Shown here piece by piece: positions 19,078-29,444 of a stretch of 64,000 nt of DNA (its first letter is position 1; each line of letters opens with the position of its first letter). The notes beneath the pieces were generated by a model. That model did no database searches, was not told where the DNA came from, and worked only from the letters and a program-made list of their open reading frames with translations. The position numbers were made by a program, and so were the translations under genes. Location: positions 1 through 64,000 of the forward strand of contig CAIYZC010000024.1 in NCBI GenBank assembly GCA_903930565.1, given 5' to 3'. This DNA is from an uncultured Pedosphaera sp. Lineage in GTDB: Bacteria > Verrucomicrobiota > Verrucomicrobiia > Limisphaerales > Pedosphaeraceae.

Positions 19078-19836
19078 TTACCGGCACTCCTGAATATTCA
19101 ATTTCGCGAGGGCGACCGCCAGATTGCGCCGGGCATTGAACAGCCGCGACATCACCGTGCCGAGCGAACATTCCATCACGGCGGCAATTTCGCGGTATTT
19201 CAAATCCTCGAACTCATGGAGCACCAGCGTCATGCGGTGATCGGGGCTGAGCTGCGCCAGCGCCAGGTCGATCCGGCGGCGTAATTCCGTGCGCTCCAAT
19301 GCGCCGGAAGGATTGGCCTCCACCACGGGCATTTGCGCCTCAAGCCGCTCCCAATCAGCGCCGGGCTCGTCCATCGAATCGGTCCGCTGCCGCGCGCGGC
19401 GGCGTAATTGGTCCAGACAAACGTTGATGGTGATCCGGGTGATCCAAGTCCCGAAGGTTGATTCGCCATGAAACTGATCCAACCGCTGCCAAGCCTTCAC
19501 CCACGCCTCCTGGGTCACATCCAGCGATTCCTCCTCGTTCCGCAACATGCTGAAGGCCCGTCCGTAGATTTTGTCCCGGTAACGGCGGACCAACTCCTCA
19601 AAAGCCTGCATGTCCTCGCTCCGCGACGCCGCCACGAGGGCTTCATCGGACATGGCGCCAATATCAGCGCCGGCAACCAGCGACGCGGAACTGGGGGAGG
19701 CTCCGCGGCGGACGGCGGGCAGGGGCTCGGCGCCCGGACACCGATCCGCCGACCAGCGGGGGATCCCGCCGCCGCGATCATTATGGGCGGGCAAGAGGGG
19801 CAAGACCGGAAAACTGGGGACAAAGGGCGTTGTCAT
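19078..19836 (-). CDS. ECF-type RNA polymerase sigma factor (sigma-70 family)
   Basis: ALVAASRSEDMQAFEELVRRYRDKIYGRAFSMLRNEEESLDVTQEAWVKAWQRLDQFHGESTFGTWITRITINVCLDQLRRR (region 2) and LSPDHRMTLVLHEFEDLKYREIAAVMECSLGTVMSRLFNARRNLA (region 4). Confidence 0.93.
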   Translation of the reverse strand: MTTPFVPSFPVLPLLPAHNDRGGGIPRWSADRCPGAEPLPAVRRGASPSSASLVAGADIGAMSDEALVAASRSEDMQAFEELVRRYRDKIYGRAFSMLRNEEESLDVTQEAWVKAWQRLDQFHGESTFGTWITRITINVCLDQLRRRARQRTDSMDEPGADWERLEAQMPVVEANPSGALERTELRRRIDLALAQLSPDHRMTLVLHEFEDLKYREIAAVMECSLGTVMSRLFNARRNLAVALAKLNIQECR

Positions 19837-20077
19837 GGTGCTTTCGCTACGGTGGTTCGGTTCGTCGCTACCGGCGAGGACTTTGGTCCCCGCCATGCAC
19901 CCTTACGGCGCCGCCCGCCCGATCTTGCACAAAAAGTGGACAGCCCATTCCGGCGCCCCAAGGCTGCTCGGTTTGCCGGGCCGCGACGGACTGATCGAAC
20001 TCATCGGTCGGATCCGACGGATCGGTAAGACAGTCCCCTCGACAAAACCCACCCTTTCCCGCTACCTTTTCGCCTGC

Positions 20078-21532
20078 ATGACGAACGATCAACCGACGCC
20101 GCTCAGCCCTGCCGCCATCGCGGCGCTGCGGGAATTGGTCGGGGCGGAAAATGTGATCGTGGGCGGGGACGAATTGCTGGTGTACGAGTGCGACGCTTAC
20201 ACCATTGAGAAGCAATTGCCCCACGCGGTCGTGCTGCCCAAAAACACCGCGGAAGTGGCCGCCGTTGTCCGGCTGTGCGCCAAATGGGGGGTTCCGTTCA
20301 TCCCCCGCGGCGCGGGCACCAGCCTCAGCGGCACGGTCCTCGCCGTCACAGGCGGGGTCATGATTGCGCTCACCCGCATGAACCGGGTATTGGAGGTGGA
20401 CTACCGCAACCGCCGCGCCCTGGTCGAAGCGGGCTGCGTGAATGCCTGGATCACCCAGGCGGTCAAAGGCCGCGGCCTCTACTACGCCCCGGATCCCTCC
20501 AGCCAATCCGCCTGCACCATCGGCGGCAATGTGGCCACCAACTCCGGTGGCCCGCACACCCTCAAATACGGCGTCACCACGAACCACGTCCTCGGCTTCG
20601 AGTTCGTGCTTCCGGATGGCGAAGTCTGCTGGCTCGGCACCCGCCCGGACGGCGGGGAGGAAGTGGACGGTTACGATTTGCGCGGAGTGGTCATCGGGTC
20701 CGAGGGAATGTTTGGCATCGTGACCCGGGTGCTGGTGCAACTGACCCGCGCGCCGCAAAGTTTCAAGACCATGATGGGGGTGTTCGAGAGCGTGGACGCC
20801 GCCAGCCAGACCGTCAGCGACATCATCGCAGCGGGCATCGTGCCGGGCGCGATGGAAATGATGGACCAACTCATCACCCAGGCGGTCGAGGCCGCCTATC
20901 ATTTCGGCTTTCCATTGGACGCCGGCGCGGTGCTGATCATCGAACTCGACGGACTCGCCGCCGGGTTGGAACGGCAGGCCGACCGCGTCCAGGAAATCTG
21001 CCGGCAAAACGGCGCGCGCGAAGTGCGGTTGGCGCGCACCGAGGCGGAACGACTGGAGTTGTGGAAATGCCGCAAGCGGGCCTTCGGCGCCATCGGCCGG
21101 CTCAGCCCCAATTTCCTCACGCAGGACGGCGTGGTGCCCCGCTCGCAACTCCCCGCCATCATGCGCTACATCCGCGCGTGCAGCGAACGCCACGGCCTGC
21201 GCATCCCCAACGTGTTCCATGCGGGCGATGGCAACATCCATCCCCTCATCCTTTACGATGAACGCGAGCCGGACCAAGTGCGCCGGGCGCTGCTCGCCGG
21301 CCACGAAATCCTCGAGCAATGCATCGCCCTGGGCGGCAGCGCGAGCGGCGAACACGGCATCGGCGTCGAAAAGATCGACTTCATGGCCCGGCAGTTTTCC
21401 CCGGACGATCTCGCGGCCATGCGGACGGTGCGGCGCGTCTTTGACCCCGCGCAACGGTGCAATCCGCACAAAATGTTTCCGGGCTCCAAACGCTGCGCGG
21501 ACTTCGCGCCGCGCAAGCAGGCCGCCGCCTGA
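20078..21532 (+). CDS. glcD: FAD-linked oxidase, glycolate oxidase subunit GlcD-like
   Basis: MTNDQPTPLSPAAIAALRELVGAENVIVGG...VPFIPRGAGTSLSGTVLAVTGGVMIALTRMNRVLEVD...FHAGDGNIHPLILYD; ends in GSASGEHGIGVEK. Confidence 0.92.
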   Translation: MTNDQPTPLSPAAIAALRELVGAENVIVGGDELLVYECDAYTIEKQLPHAVVLPKNTAEVAAVVRLCAKWGVPFIPRGAGTSLSGTVLAVTGGVMIALTRMNRVLEVDYRNRRALVEAGCVNAWITQAVKGRGLYYAPDPSSQSACTIGGNVATNSGGPHTLKYGVTTNHVLGFEFVLPDGEVCWLGTRPDGGEEVDGYDLRGVVIGSEGMFGIVTRVLVQLTRAPQSFKTMMGVFESVDAASQTVSDIIAAGIVPGAMEMMDQLITQAVEAAYHFGFPLDAGAVLIIELDGLAAGLERQADRVQEICRQNGAREVRLARTEAERLELWKCRKRAFGAIGRLSPNFLTQDGVVPRSQLPAIMRYIRACSERHGLRIPNVFHAGDGNIHPLILYDEREPDQVRRALLAGHEILEQCIALGGSASGEHGIGVEKIDFMARQFSPDDLAAMRTVRRVFDPAQRCNPHKMFPGSKRCADFAPRKQAAA

Positions 21533-21547
21533 GTCCACCCACCGGTC

Positions 21548-22525
21548 ATGCCCTTGAAGCTAAAACCCGCCCACCGTCAGGAACTCGCCGCCGCGCTCGC
21601 CGCCGCCACCGCGCGCGGTGAAGCCATTGCTGAAGTGGACGTGTCGGCCCTGAACCGGGTGATCGAACATCAACCTTCCGACCAAACGGTCACGGTGGAG
21701 GCGGGTCTGACGCTGGGGGCACTCCAGGAACTGCTCGCCCGCCACGGCCAGTGGCTGCCCGTGGATCCCGCGCACGCCACCCGGTTGACTTTGCGGGAAC
21801 TGATCGACGCCAATCTCAGCGGCCCCCGCCGCTGCGGCCACGGCACCATCCGCGATCATGTCCTCGGCCTCACCGTCGCACTGGCGGACGGCACCCTCGC
21901 CCGCTCCGGCGGCCGGGTGGTGAAAAACGTCGCGGGCTACGACCTGGCCAAACTGTTCATCGGGGCCGCGGGCAGCCTCGGCGTGGTGACGGAAGTCACC
22001 TTCAAGCTCAAGCCACTCCCGCAAGCCGAGGAATTCCTCGCCGCCCCCGGCGCCACTTTGGAGGCGGCCGCCCAATTGTTGGAAGCCGTGGCCGGTTCCG
22101 CATTGACGCCCGTGGTGCTGGACCTGCACCGCCTCGACCCGGCGACGCCGGGCGTGACGGTGGTCGCCGGATTCGCCGGCGCGCGGGAGGATGTCGCCTG
22201 GGAGACCGCCCGCGCCCGCGCGCTCGGTTTTACGGCCGTCGGCGACCTCGGACACGAGCCCGCGTTCTGGTCCGCGCCCGGGGCCGCGCACCGGCTTTCG
22301 GTTCTGCCCGCGCTGGTCGCGCCCGCCCTGCGCCCCCTTGGCGCCGCCACTTTTGTGGCCCGGGCGGGCAACGGTGTGATTTACCACCGCGGTCCCGCCG
22401 CCGCGCCGGCCCCGCCCGCCCCCGGTCCCCTGGCCGTCATGCGGCGGCTCAAGGCCGCATTCGATCCCGCCGGCATTTTCCCCAACCCGCTGCCCCCGCC
22501 CGCCCCCGGAGCGCCCCCCGTATGA
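21548..22525 (+). CDS. glcE: FAD-binding protein, glycolate oxidase subunit GlcE-like
   Basis: VTVEAGLTLGALQELLARHGQWLPVDPAHA...GRVVKNVAGYDLAKLFIGAAGSLGVVTEVTFKLKPLP. Confidence 0.9.
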   Translation: MPLKLKPAHRQELAAALAAATARGEAIAEVDVSALNRVIEHQPSDQTVTVEAGLTLGALQELLARHGQWLPVDPAHATRLTLRELIDANLSGPRRCGHGTIRDHVLGLTVALADGTLARSGGRVVKNVAGYDLAKLFIGAAGSLGVVTEVTFKLKPLPQAEEFLAAPGATLEAAAQLLEAVAGSALTPVVLDLHRLDPATPGVTVVAGFAGAREDVAWETARARALGFTAVGDLGHEPAFWSAPGAAHRLSVLPALVAPALRPLGAATFVARAGNGVIYHRGPAAAPAPPAPGPLAVMRRLKAAFDPAGIFPNPLPPPAPGAPPV

Positions 22526-23778
22526 CCGCCGCCTCCCCGCCCGCCCCGTTCCTCGATCCCGCCAAGTCCATGGCCTGCATTCACTGCGGCCTTTGCCTGG
22601 CGTCGTGCCCGACTTATTTGGAGACCGGCAACGAAAACGACTCCCCCCGCGGCCGCATCTACCTCATGCGCGCGCTCCAGGACGGCCGCCTCGCCCCCGG
22701 GGACAGCACGGCCCGACACCTTGATTTATGCCTGGGTTGCCGGGCGTGCGAGGCGGTCTGCCCGAGCGGCGTGCAGTATGGCGAATTGCTGGAGCACACC
22801 CGCGAACATTTGGAGCAGAATTACTCACGGCCGTTGGCGCAGCAATTCCTCCGCCGGATTGCGATCGAGAAAGTCTTCCCTTTCCCCGAGCGCTTGGAGC
22901 TCGCCCTGCTCCCCGCTTGGATCGTCAAAGGCCTCCGGCTCGAATGGCTTTTGCCCAAGTTCGCCCGGGAAGCCTTGGCGCTCCTGCCCGCCGGTCCCGA
23001 TCCCGCGCCGCTCCCCGAGTTTTGCCCCGCCCCGGCCCCCGCCCGGGAGCGCGTGGGTTTCGTCAGCGGCTGCGTCATGTCCGTCCTCTTTGGCGGCACG
23101 AATGCGGCCAGCGCCCGCCTGCTCAACGACGCCGGCTGCGACGTGGTCACGCCCGGCGACCAAGGCTGCTGCGGCGCGCTGTTCGCCCATGGCGGGCAAC
23201 TGGACGCGGCCCGCGCCTGCGCCCGCCGGAACATCGCCGCCTTCGAACGGCATCAACTATCCACGATCGTCATCAACGCCGCCGGCTGCGGTTCCACGCT
23301 CAAGGAGTACGGCGCCCTGCTCCGCGATGACCCCGACTGGGCGGAGCGCGCCCGGCGGTTCAGCGCCCGCGTCCGCGACCTCACGGAAGTCCTCCCGCGG
23401 CCGACCGCCGGCCCCACCCCTCCGACGGCGGCCGACGCCCGCGTCACCTACCACGACGCCTGCCACCTCGCCCACGCGCAACGCATCACCCGCCAACCCC
23501 GCGATCTCGTCCGGGCCGTCGCGGGTGATCGTTTTGTGGAACTGCCCGAGGCGGATGTCTGCTGCGGGAGCGCCGGCAGTTACAACCTCACCGAACCCGC
23601 CATGGCCGGGCGGCTCCAGCGGCGCAAGATCGAAAACATCCTCAAAACCGGCGCCAAAACGGTGGTCACCAGCAATCCCGGTTGCCTCCTCCAAATCCGC
23701 GCCGGCCTCCTCAAAGCCGGCGCGCGGGACGTGGAGGCCATCCATATCGCGGACTACCTCGACCGCGGCCCGCGCTGA
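22522..23778 (+). CDS. glcF: Iron-sulfur subunit of glycolate oxidase, GlcF-like
   Basis: CIHCGLCLASCPTYLETGNENDSPRGRIYLMRALQDG...LDLCLGCRACEAVCPSGVQYGEL...; CCG motifs (QGCCGALFAHGG, DVCCGSAGSYN). ATGA overlap with glcE. Confidence 0.93.
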   Translation: MTAASPPAPFLDPAKSMACIHCGLCLASCPTYLETGNENDSPRGRIYLMRALQDGRLAPGDSTARHLDLCLGCRACEAVCPSGVQYGELLEHTREHLEQNYSRPLAQQFLRRIAIEKVFPFPERLELALLPAWIVKGLRLEWLLPKFAREALALLPAGPDPAPLPEFCPAPAPARERVGFVSGCVMSVLFGGTNAASARLLNDAGCDVVTPGDQGCCGALFAHGGQLDAARACARRNIAAFERHQLSTIVINAAGCGSTLKEYGALLRDDPDWAERARRFSARVRDLTEVLPRPTAGPTPPTAADARVTYHDACHLAHAQRITRQPRDLVRAVAGDRFVELPEADVCCGSAGSYNLTEPAMAGRLQRRKIENILKTGAKTVVTSNPGCLLQIRAGLLKAGARDVEAIHIADYLDRGPR

Positions 23779-23799
23779 GCGACGGCCGCGCCGGCTCCA

Positions 23800-24699
23800 T
23801 CACGCGACCGCCCAGCTCAGAATCGACTTTTGCACATGCAGGCGGTTTTCGGCCTGGTCGAAAATTGTGCCGGCGTGCGCCTCGAAAGTGGCGGCGTCAA
23901 TTTCCTTGCCGCGGTAAGCGGGCAGGCAGTGCATGACCAAGGCATCGGGACGCGCGAGGGCGACGAGCGGGGCGTTGATTTGATAGCCGGCCATGCGCTG
24001 GAGACGTTCGCCCGATTGGGCTTCCTGGCCCATGGAGACCCACACGTCCGTGTAGAGCAGGTCCGCTCCCGCGGCGGCGGCGCGGAAGTCTTCAGTGACC
24101 ACGACGCGGGCGCCGGCGGCGCGCGCGAGAATTTCGGGGGCGGGCTGGTAGCCGGCGGGCGCGGCGATGCGCAGCTCAAAATCCAGGCGCGCGGCGGCGA
24201 AAATCCACGAATAGGCCATGTTGCTCGCGCCGTCGCCAATGAACGTCACCACGCGGTCACGAATCGAACCGCGCTTTTCCTGAAAGGTAAAAACATCCGT
24301 CAACACCTGGCAGGGATGCTCATCGTCGGTGAGCGCATTGATGGTCGGGATGCGGCTGTAAGCGGCGAAGTCCTCGACGTCGCTCTGCTTGAATGTGCGG
24401 ATGACCGCGCCGTGGACCATGCGGCCGAGCACGCGGGCGGTGTCCTGAATGGGTTCGCCGCGGCCGAGCTGGATGTCATTGGCGTTCAAGAACATGACCT
24501 GGCCGCCGAGCTCGCGGATGCCGACTTCGAACGATACGCGGGTACGCGTGGAGGACTTGGAAAACAACATCGCCCAAGCTTGTCCTTCCAACGGCCGGGC
24601 GGCGTGATTGCCGCGCGCGCCTTTGATGGGACCGGCGGCGGCCAGGATGCCGACCACGTCTTCCCGCCCCAGTTTTTCGATGCTCAACAGGTGTTTCAT
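23800..24699 (-). CDS. argF: Ornithine carbamoyltransferase
   Basis: MKHLLSIEKLGREDVVGIL...MLFSKSSTRTRVSFEVGIRELGGQVMFLNANDIQLGRGEPIQDTARVLGRMVHG...MHCLPAYRGKEID. Confidence 0.95.
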   Translation of the reverse strand: MKHLLSIEKLGREDVVGILAAAGPIKGARGNHAARPLEGQAWAMLFSKSSTRTRVSFEVGIRELGGQVMFLNANDIQLGRGEPIQDTARVLGRMVHGAVIRTFKQSDVEDFAAYSRIPTINALTDDEHPCQVLTDVFTFQEKRGSIRDRVVTFIGDGASNMAYSWIFAAARLDFELRIAAPAGYQPAPEILARAAGARVVVTEDFRAAAAGADLLYTDVWVSMGQEAQSGERLQRMAGYQINAPLVALARPDALVMHCLPAYRGKEIDAATFEAHAGTIFDQAENRLHVQKSILSWAVA

Positions 24700-24724
24700 A
24701 CTGATGAATGGCCAAGTTTCTCGC

Positions 24725-26011
24725 TCAGGCGGGCAGCGCCGCCAGCACGTTCTCCAAAATCCGCAAGCCTTCCTCCGCCTCGTCGCGCCGCAGATTCAAG
24801 GCGGGCAAAAACCGGATGATCCGGGTGCCGGTGGGGATGACCAACATCCCGGCCGCCTGCAAAAGTTCGGTGAGGCGCAACGCGGCGCTTTTGCCCGCAC
24901 CACTCCACGCCGGGTGGTCGTCCCGCAATTCCAAACCGATCATGAGCCCGAGGCCGCGCACTTCACGCAAGTAAAGCGGGAAGCGGGCGATCAGATCACG
25001 CAACCCTTGCTTCAAAAATTCACCGACCTCGTACGCATTGCGGTCCAATTTTTCCTCGTGGATCACGCTGAGCACCTTGAGGGCGATGGCGCACCCCAGC
25101 GGGGTTCCCCCAAAGGTGCTGCCATGGGTGCCCGCACTGAGCAAATCCGCGTAGGGCGCCCGCACCCAAAAGGCCCCCATGGGGAAACCGCCACCCAGGG
25201 ATTTGGCCATGCTGATGCCGTCCGGCAGGAAGTTCTCCCCGCCGGGCACGCCCGCCAAAATGCGTTGAAAACTCTGGAATCGGCCGGTGCGGAAATGCCC
25301 GCATTGCACGCTGTCCATGAGCAGCAACAGCTTCTTTTCGTCGCACAAGGCGCGCAACCCGAGCAGATACTCCGCCGTGGCGGGCGTGACGCCGCTCTCG
25401 CCCTGAATGCCTTCGATGAGGATGGCGGCGGTCGCCGGCGTAATCGCGGCGCGGGCGGCTGCCAGATCGTTGAACGGCACGTGGCGGAAGCCGGGCATCG
25501 CGGGTTCAAACCCCTTCTTGATCTTGTCCTGCCCCGTGGCGGCCACGGCGCCCAGCGTGCGGCCGTGGAAGGAGTTCAGGGCGGTGATGATTTCAAACCG
25601 GCCCTCATCATGGCCGAACTTGCGGGCGAGCTTGAACAAACCTTCGTTCGCCTCGGCGCCGCTGTTGCAAAAGAAGCACTTGCCCGGCCCGATGAGGCCG
25701 GTCAAGGCCGCCGCCAGCCGCCCTTGCGGAGCGTGGTAGTAATAGTTCGAGCAATGGATCAGCTTGGTGGATTGCTCGATCATCGTTTCCGTGATCGCGG
25801 CGGGCGAGTGCCCGAGCGCGCAGACCGCCACGCCCCCGCCAAAATCGAGGTAGCGCTTGCCGGTCACGTCCCACAATTGGCTGCCGGAGCCGTGGCTCAG
25901 CACCAAGTCGAGACGGCCGTACGACGGAACCACGTGGCGCTGAAACAGCGATTGGATTTCCACGGCATCGTTGCGAACGATGGGCGGCGGCGACGGCACG
26001 ATTTCTTTCAT
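24725..26011 (-). CDS. argD: Acetylornithine aminotransferase
   Basis: GKRYLDFGGGVAVCALGHS...CFFCNSGAEANEGLFKLARKFG...SFHGRTLGAVAATGQDKIKKGFEP...GSTFGGTPLGCAIALKVL. Confidence 0.92.
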   Translation of the reverse strand: MKEIVPSPPPIVRNDAVEIQSLFQRHVVPSYGRLDLVLSHGSGSQLWDVTGKRYLDFGGGVAVCALGHSPAAITETMIEQSTKLIHCSNYYYHAPQGRLAAALTGLIGPGKCFFCNSGAEANEGLFKLARKFGHDEGRFEIITALNSFHGRTLGAVAATGQDKIKKGFEPAMPGFRHVPFNDLAAARAAITPATAAILIEGIQGESGVTPATAEYLLGLRALCDEKKLLLLMDSVQCGHFRTGRFQSFQRILAGVPGGENFLPDGISMAKSLGGGFPMGAFWVRAPYADLLSAGTHGSTFGGTPLGCAIALKVLSVIHEEKLDRNAYEVGEFLKQGLRDLIARFPLYLREVRGLGLMIGLELRDDHPAWSGAGKSAALRLTELLQAAGMLVIPTGTRIIRFLPALNLRRDEAEEGLRILENVLAALPA

Positions 26012-26078
26012 GTTGGGTTAAGCGAAGGAATCGAATGGGTGGACGAACCAGGAAGTTTTCATGGGCGGAGTTTCCGGC

Positions 26079-27137
26079 TCAGCGCCACCCGGGCAGGGTT
26101 TCCACCACCGGCGGCCAGGCCGCCAGCTCGGGGATGCGAACTTTGCCCCAGACCGTGCACAACAAGCCGAGCATCCGGGGATCCTTTTGCCGATGCGCGA
26201 ACTCATTCAAAGCCCGGGCCGCGTCCAAAGGTTGCCAAGCGGCCGGCCAGACCCGAAATCCTTTGCCCAGCAAATAGGGCACCGAGGGGTATTCGGTCCG
26301 CTTGCCGTAGTGCCAGTCGCAGAGAATGATGTCCTTGGGAATGAGGTCCACCGCCCCTTCGGTGTGGTTGATGGCGGCTTCCCACTCGGAATTACCGGTC
26401 GCTTTCGCCCCGATCAACCGGTCGGCCCACATCAGCATTTCCACTTGGTTCCGCTCCACCAAGTGGGCGTGGAACTCGTTGACCGCCCGGGCGAACAACC
26501 GGGCGGGATCGCCGCCGCGGCAACGCGGGCAAAACTCCGAGGCCAGGATGAAGACCTCGTCCATTCCGACGTGAAAAGCGTCGGCATCAAAAGCCTCCAC
26601 CAACTCATCGGTCAGCGCAAAAACGCATTCATTCACCGCCGGATTTTGCGGGCACCAACTGCGGCAATAAATTCCCTGGTTGCCGGGGTGTTGACCGGGG
26701 GTTTCGTCAAACTCGGGATGCTTCGCGAGCAGGGGCAGAGTGTTGGCGGCCCAGGATTGGTGGCCCAGGCAGTTGATTTCGGGGATGAGCCGGATGCCGT
26801 TGGTGCGCGCCGCCGCGGTCAGCGCGCGGGCCTGCGCCCGGGTGACATACTGCGCGGGCCGCAATTCGGGATGCGACTGAAAATCGAAGCTGTAGTCCAC
26901 TTCGGCGATCAGGACGTTGACCCCGACCGCCGCGAGCCGCGGCAATTCCGCCTGTAATTGTTCGGCCTGCCGCCCGGTGTCCACGGCGAGATGCAGGCCC
27001 CGCCACACCGGGTTGCGTGTGCGCCAAGCCTTGCCCCAGGCGGCCGCTTCGGCCGAGGGCGCGCCCGCCGCACCGGCCTGCGCCCCGGCGGCCAAGGCCA
27101 GGCCCGCGATCAGCAACCATCCGGCGAGGGTTTTCAT
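26079..27137 (-). CDS. Secreted glycoside hydrolase family 20-like protein
   Basis: MKTLAGWLLIAGLALAAGAQAGAAG signal peptide; TIM-barrel-like text NGIRLIPEINCLGHQSWA and HVGMDEVFILASEFCPRC (GH20-type D-E pair). Confidence 0.75.
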   Translation of the reverse strand: MKTLAGWLLIAGLALAAGAQAGAAGAPSAEAAAWGKAWRTRNPVWRGLHLAVDTGRQAEQLQAELPRLAAVGVNVLIAEVDYSFDFQSHPELRPAQYVTRAQARALTAAARTNGIRLIPEINCLGHQSWAANTLPLLAKHPEFDETPGQHPGNQGIYCRSWCPQNPAVNECVFALTDELVEAFDADAFHVGMDEVFILASEFCPRCRGGDPARLFARAVNEFHAHLVERNQVEMLMWADRLIGAKATGNSEWEAAINHTEGAVDLIPKDIILCDWHYGKRTEYPSVPYLLGKGFRVWPAAWQPLDAARALNEFAHRQKDPRMLGLLCTVWGKVRIPELAAWPPVVETLPGWR

Positions 27138-27162
27138 GAAGCCAACTCCGCCGCGGGCGCAT

Positions 27163-28038
27163 TCACCGCACCACCTCCGTGCCCACGCCGGCATCGGTGT
27201 AAATTTCCAGCAACACGGCATGCCGCACCCGTCCATCCACCAAGGAGACCTTTTCCACCCCGGCCTGAATCGCCGCCACGGCGCTGTCCACCTTGGGGAT
27301 CATGCCCTTGTCCACCACCCCGGCGCGTTTCAAACCGGGCACCTCGGCCACGTGCAGTTGCGGCATGAGGGTGGCGGGATCCTTGGGATCGCGCATGAGA
27401 CCCGGCACATCGCTCATGAACACAAGCCGCCGCGCGCCGAGTGCGATCGCCGCCTGCGCGGCCGCCACGTCGGCATTGCAATTGTAAACCGCGCCATCCT
27501 CCCCGCGCGCCGTCGGGCTGATCACCGGCGTGATGCCGGCGGCGAGGCATTCGCGCAACGGAGCCGTGTTCACGGCCGTGACTTCCCCGGTGAAACCGAT
27601 GTCCAACCGCTCGCCCGCCGGGCCGGTGAGATAAACCCGGCGGCAGGTGAAAATATCCGTGCCGGCGAAGCCTTGCGCCTGGCCACCCAGGGCGTTGATC
27701 GTGGCCACCACCTCGGGGTTGATTTCGCGGGACAAAACGCGGTCCACAATGCCCGCGGTGGGTTCGTCCGTCACCCGCAGGCCCTGCACGAAATTCGCCC
27801 GCAAGCCCGCGGTCTCCATGGCGCGCGTGATCGCCTTGCCGCCGCCATGCACCACCACCGGCAGGATTCCCGCCGCGGCGAGGAACACCACGTCCAACGC
27901 CACGCCGTTCCGCACGGCGGGGTCGGGTGAGTCCATGAAACTGCCACCGTATTTTATGACGAAAGTGGCGCCCCGGTATTTCAACAAGTACGGCAGCGCC
28001 TCCATGAGGGTGGCCGCTTTGGCGATAAGGTCTTGCAT
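27163..28038 (-). CDS. argB: Acetylglutamate kinase
   Basis: FVIKYGGSFMDSPD...VVFLAAAGILPVVVHGGGKAITRAME...NCNADVAAAQAAIALGARRLVFMSDVPGL. Confidence 0.95.
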   Translation of the reverse strand: MQDLIAKAATLMEALPYLLKYRGATFVIKYGGSFMDSPDPAVRNGVALDVVFLAAAGILPVVVHGGGKAITRAMETAGLRANFVQGLRVTDEPTAGIVDRVLSREINPEVVATINALGGQAQGFAGTDIFTCRRVYLTGPAGERLDIGFTGEVTAVNTAPLRECLAAGITPVISPTARGEDGAVYNCNADVAAAQAAIALGARRLVFMSDVPGLMRDPKDPATLMPQLHVAEVPGLKRAGVVDKGMIPKVDSAVAAIQAGVEKVSLVDGRVRHAVLLEIYTDAGVGTEVVR

Positions 28039-28052
28039 GGTGGTGCTCCGGA

Positions 28053-29390
28053 TCAGCCGCCCAAGGAGGTGGGATCGCCCACGTTCCCTTTGTTGAAATC
28101 CACGTACTCCTCGGTGAGGTCGCCGGAGTACATCACGGCGGAGCCTTTTCCCACGTTCAGATGGATGTGCAGCTCAAACTCCGGCTCGGCGGTCACGGCG
28201 CACAAGTCGCGGAACGGGGTCTTGGTCGGCTGGCCCTGCCGGAGGGCGTAGAGGAGCTTTTTATCCCCGGGCCGGCTGTAGGCCAGGTCCACCTTGTGCT
28301 CGGTAATTTGGGCCGCGGAATAGCCCAACGCGCAGAGAATCCGGCCCCAGTTGGGGTCGCCCCCGAACCAACTGGTCTTCACCAGTGCGCTGTTGGCCAC
28401 GGCCCGGGCCGCGGCGTCCGCATCCGCAAAATTCCGCGCGCCCGACACGCGGATCGTGATGAAACGGGTCACCCCTTCGCCGTCGCGGACAATTTTCTTG
28501 GCGAGCTCCAGGCAAACATGGTTCAAGGCGGCTTGGAACACGGCGCGATCCGCCTTTTTCGCGGCGGTCACCAGCGCGTTGCCGGCCAGGCCGTTCGCCA
28601 ACACCAGCACCGTGTCGTTGGTGCTCATGTCGCCATCGACCGTGATGCGGTTGAAGCTGTTCGCCACCGCCTCGGCCAAGGCGGTTTTCAACACCGGGGC
28701 GGCGACTGCCGCATCGGTGGTTATGAATCCCAGCATGGTGGCATGCAAGCCGGCGTATGGCGCGGCGGCGGGCCGCGCGCCGGTCGGACTCATGCCCGGC
28801 TGAATCATGCCCGCGCCTTTGCAGATCCCCCCGATCCGCACGGTCTTCCCCCCGAGCGTGAATTCGACGGCCACCGCCTTGGGCTTGGTGTCGCTCGTCA
28901 TGATCGCCTCGGCGACGTGCGCCGCGCTGTCCTGGTCCGCCGCCAAAATCCCCGCGGCGGCCTTGATGCCCTTGACCACATTTGGCATGGGCAGGGTGAC
29001 GCCGATCCGGCCCGTGGAGGCGACGAGCACGTGCTCCTCGGGCAGGCGCAGGCGTTTCGCGGTTTCCGCGGTCATGCGTTGCGCATCTTTTAGGCCCCGC
29101 TCCCCGGTGCAGGCGTTGGCGTTGCCGGAGTTCACAACGATGGCTTGGGCGGTGGCCTGCGCCGAGCGGGCCGCGCTGATTTTCACCGGCGCCGCGCACA
29201 CTTGGTTCGTGGTGAACAGCCCGGCCACGGTCGCCGGGGTGTCCGAGACGATCAACGCCAAGTCTCGTTTCGGCCCCTTGTCGGAGCCCTTGCCGGTGCC
29301 CAACCGTTTGATGTCGCAAAAAACCCCCGCGGCCCGGAAACCCCGGGGCGCGGTGATGGAACCGGGAATGGAAGTCAGTTGGGTGCTCAT
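28053..29390 (-). CDS. argJ: Bifunctional glutamate N-acetyltransferase / amino-acid acetyltransferase
   Basis: GFRAAGVFCDIK...DLALIVSDTPATVAGLFTTNQVCAAPV...VVNSGNANACTGERG...MLGFITTDAAV (autocleavage T). Confidence 0.95.
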   Translation of the reverse strand: MSTQLTSIPGSITAPRGFRAAGVFCDIKRLGTGKGSDKGPKRDLALIVSDTPATVAGLFTTNQVCAAPVKISAARSAQATAQAIVVNSGNANACTGERGLKDAQRMTAETAKRLRLPEEHVLVASTGRIGVTLPMPNVVKGIKAAAGILAADQDSAAHVAEAIMTSDTKPKAVAVEFTLGGKTVRIGGICKGAGMIQPGMSPTGARPAAAPYAGLHATMLGFITTDAAVAAPVLKTALAEAVANSFNRITVDGDMSTNDTVLVLANGLAGNALVTAAKKADRAVFQAALNHVCLELAKKIVRDGEGVTRFITIRVSGARNFADADAAARAVANSALVKTSWFGGDPNWGRILCALGYSAAQITEHKVDLAYSRPGDKKLLYALRQGQPTKTPFRDLCAVTAEPEFELHIHLNVGKGSAVMYSGDLTEEYVDFNKGNVGDPTSLGG

Positions 29391-29444
29391 GTTGCCTGAA
29401 AATGAAAGGGGAAGCTCAAGTAAACCACACGGACCGGGGAAAGT

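Noticed and set aside
19868-21538. 556-aa minus-strand ORF
   Set aside because: Antisense to glcD.
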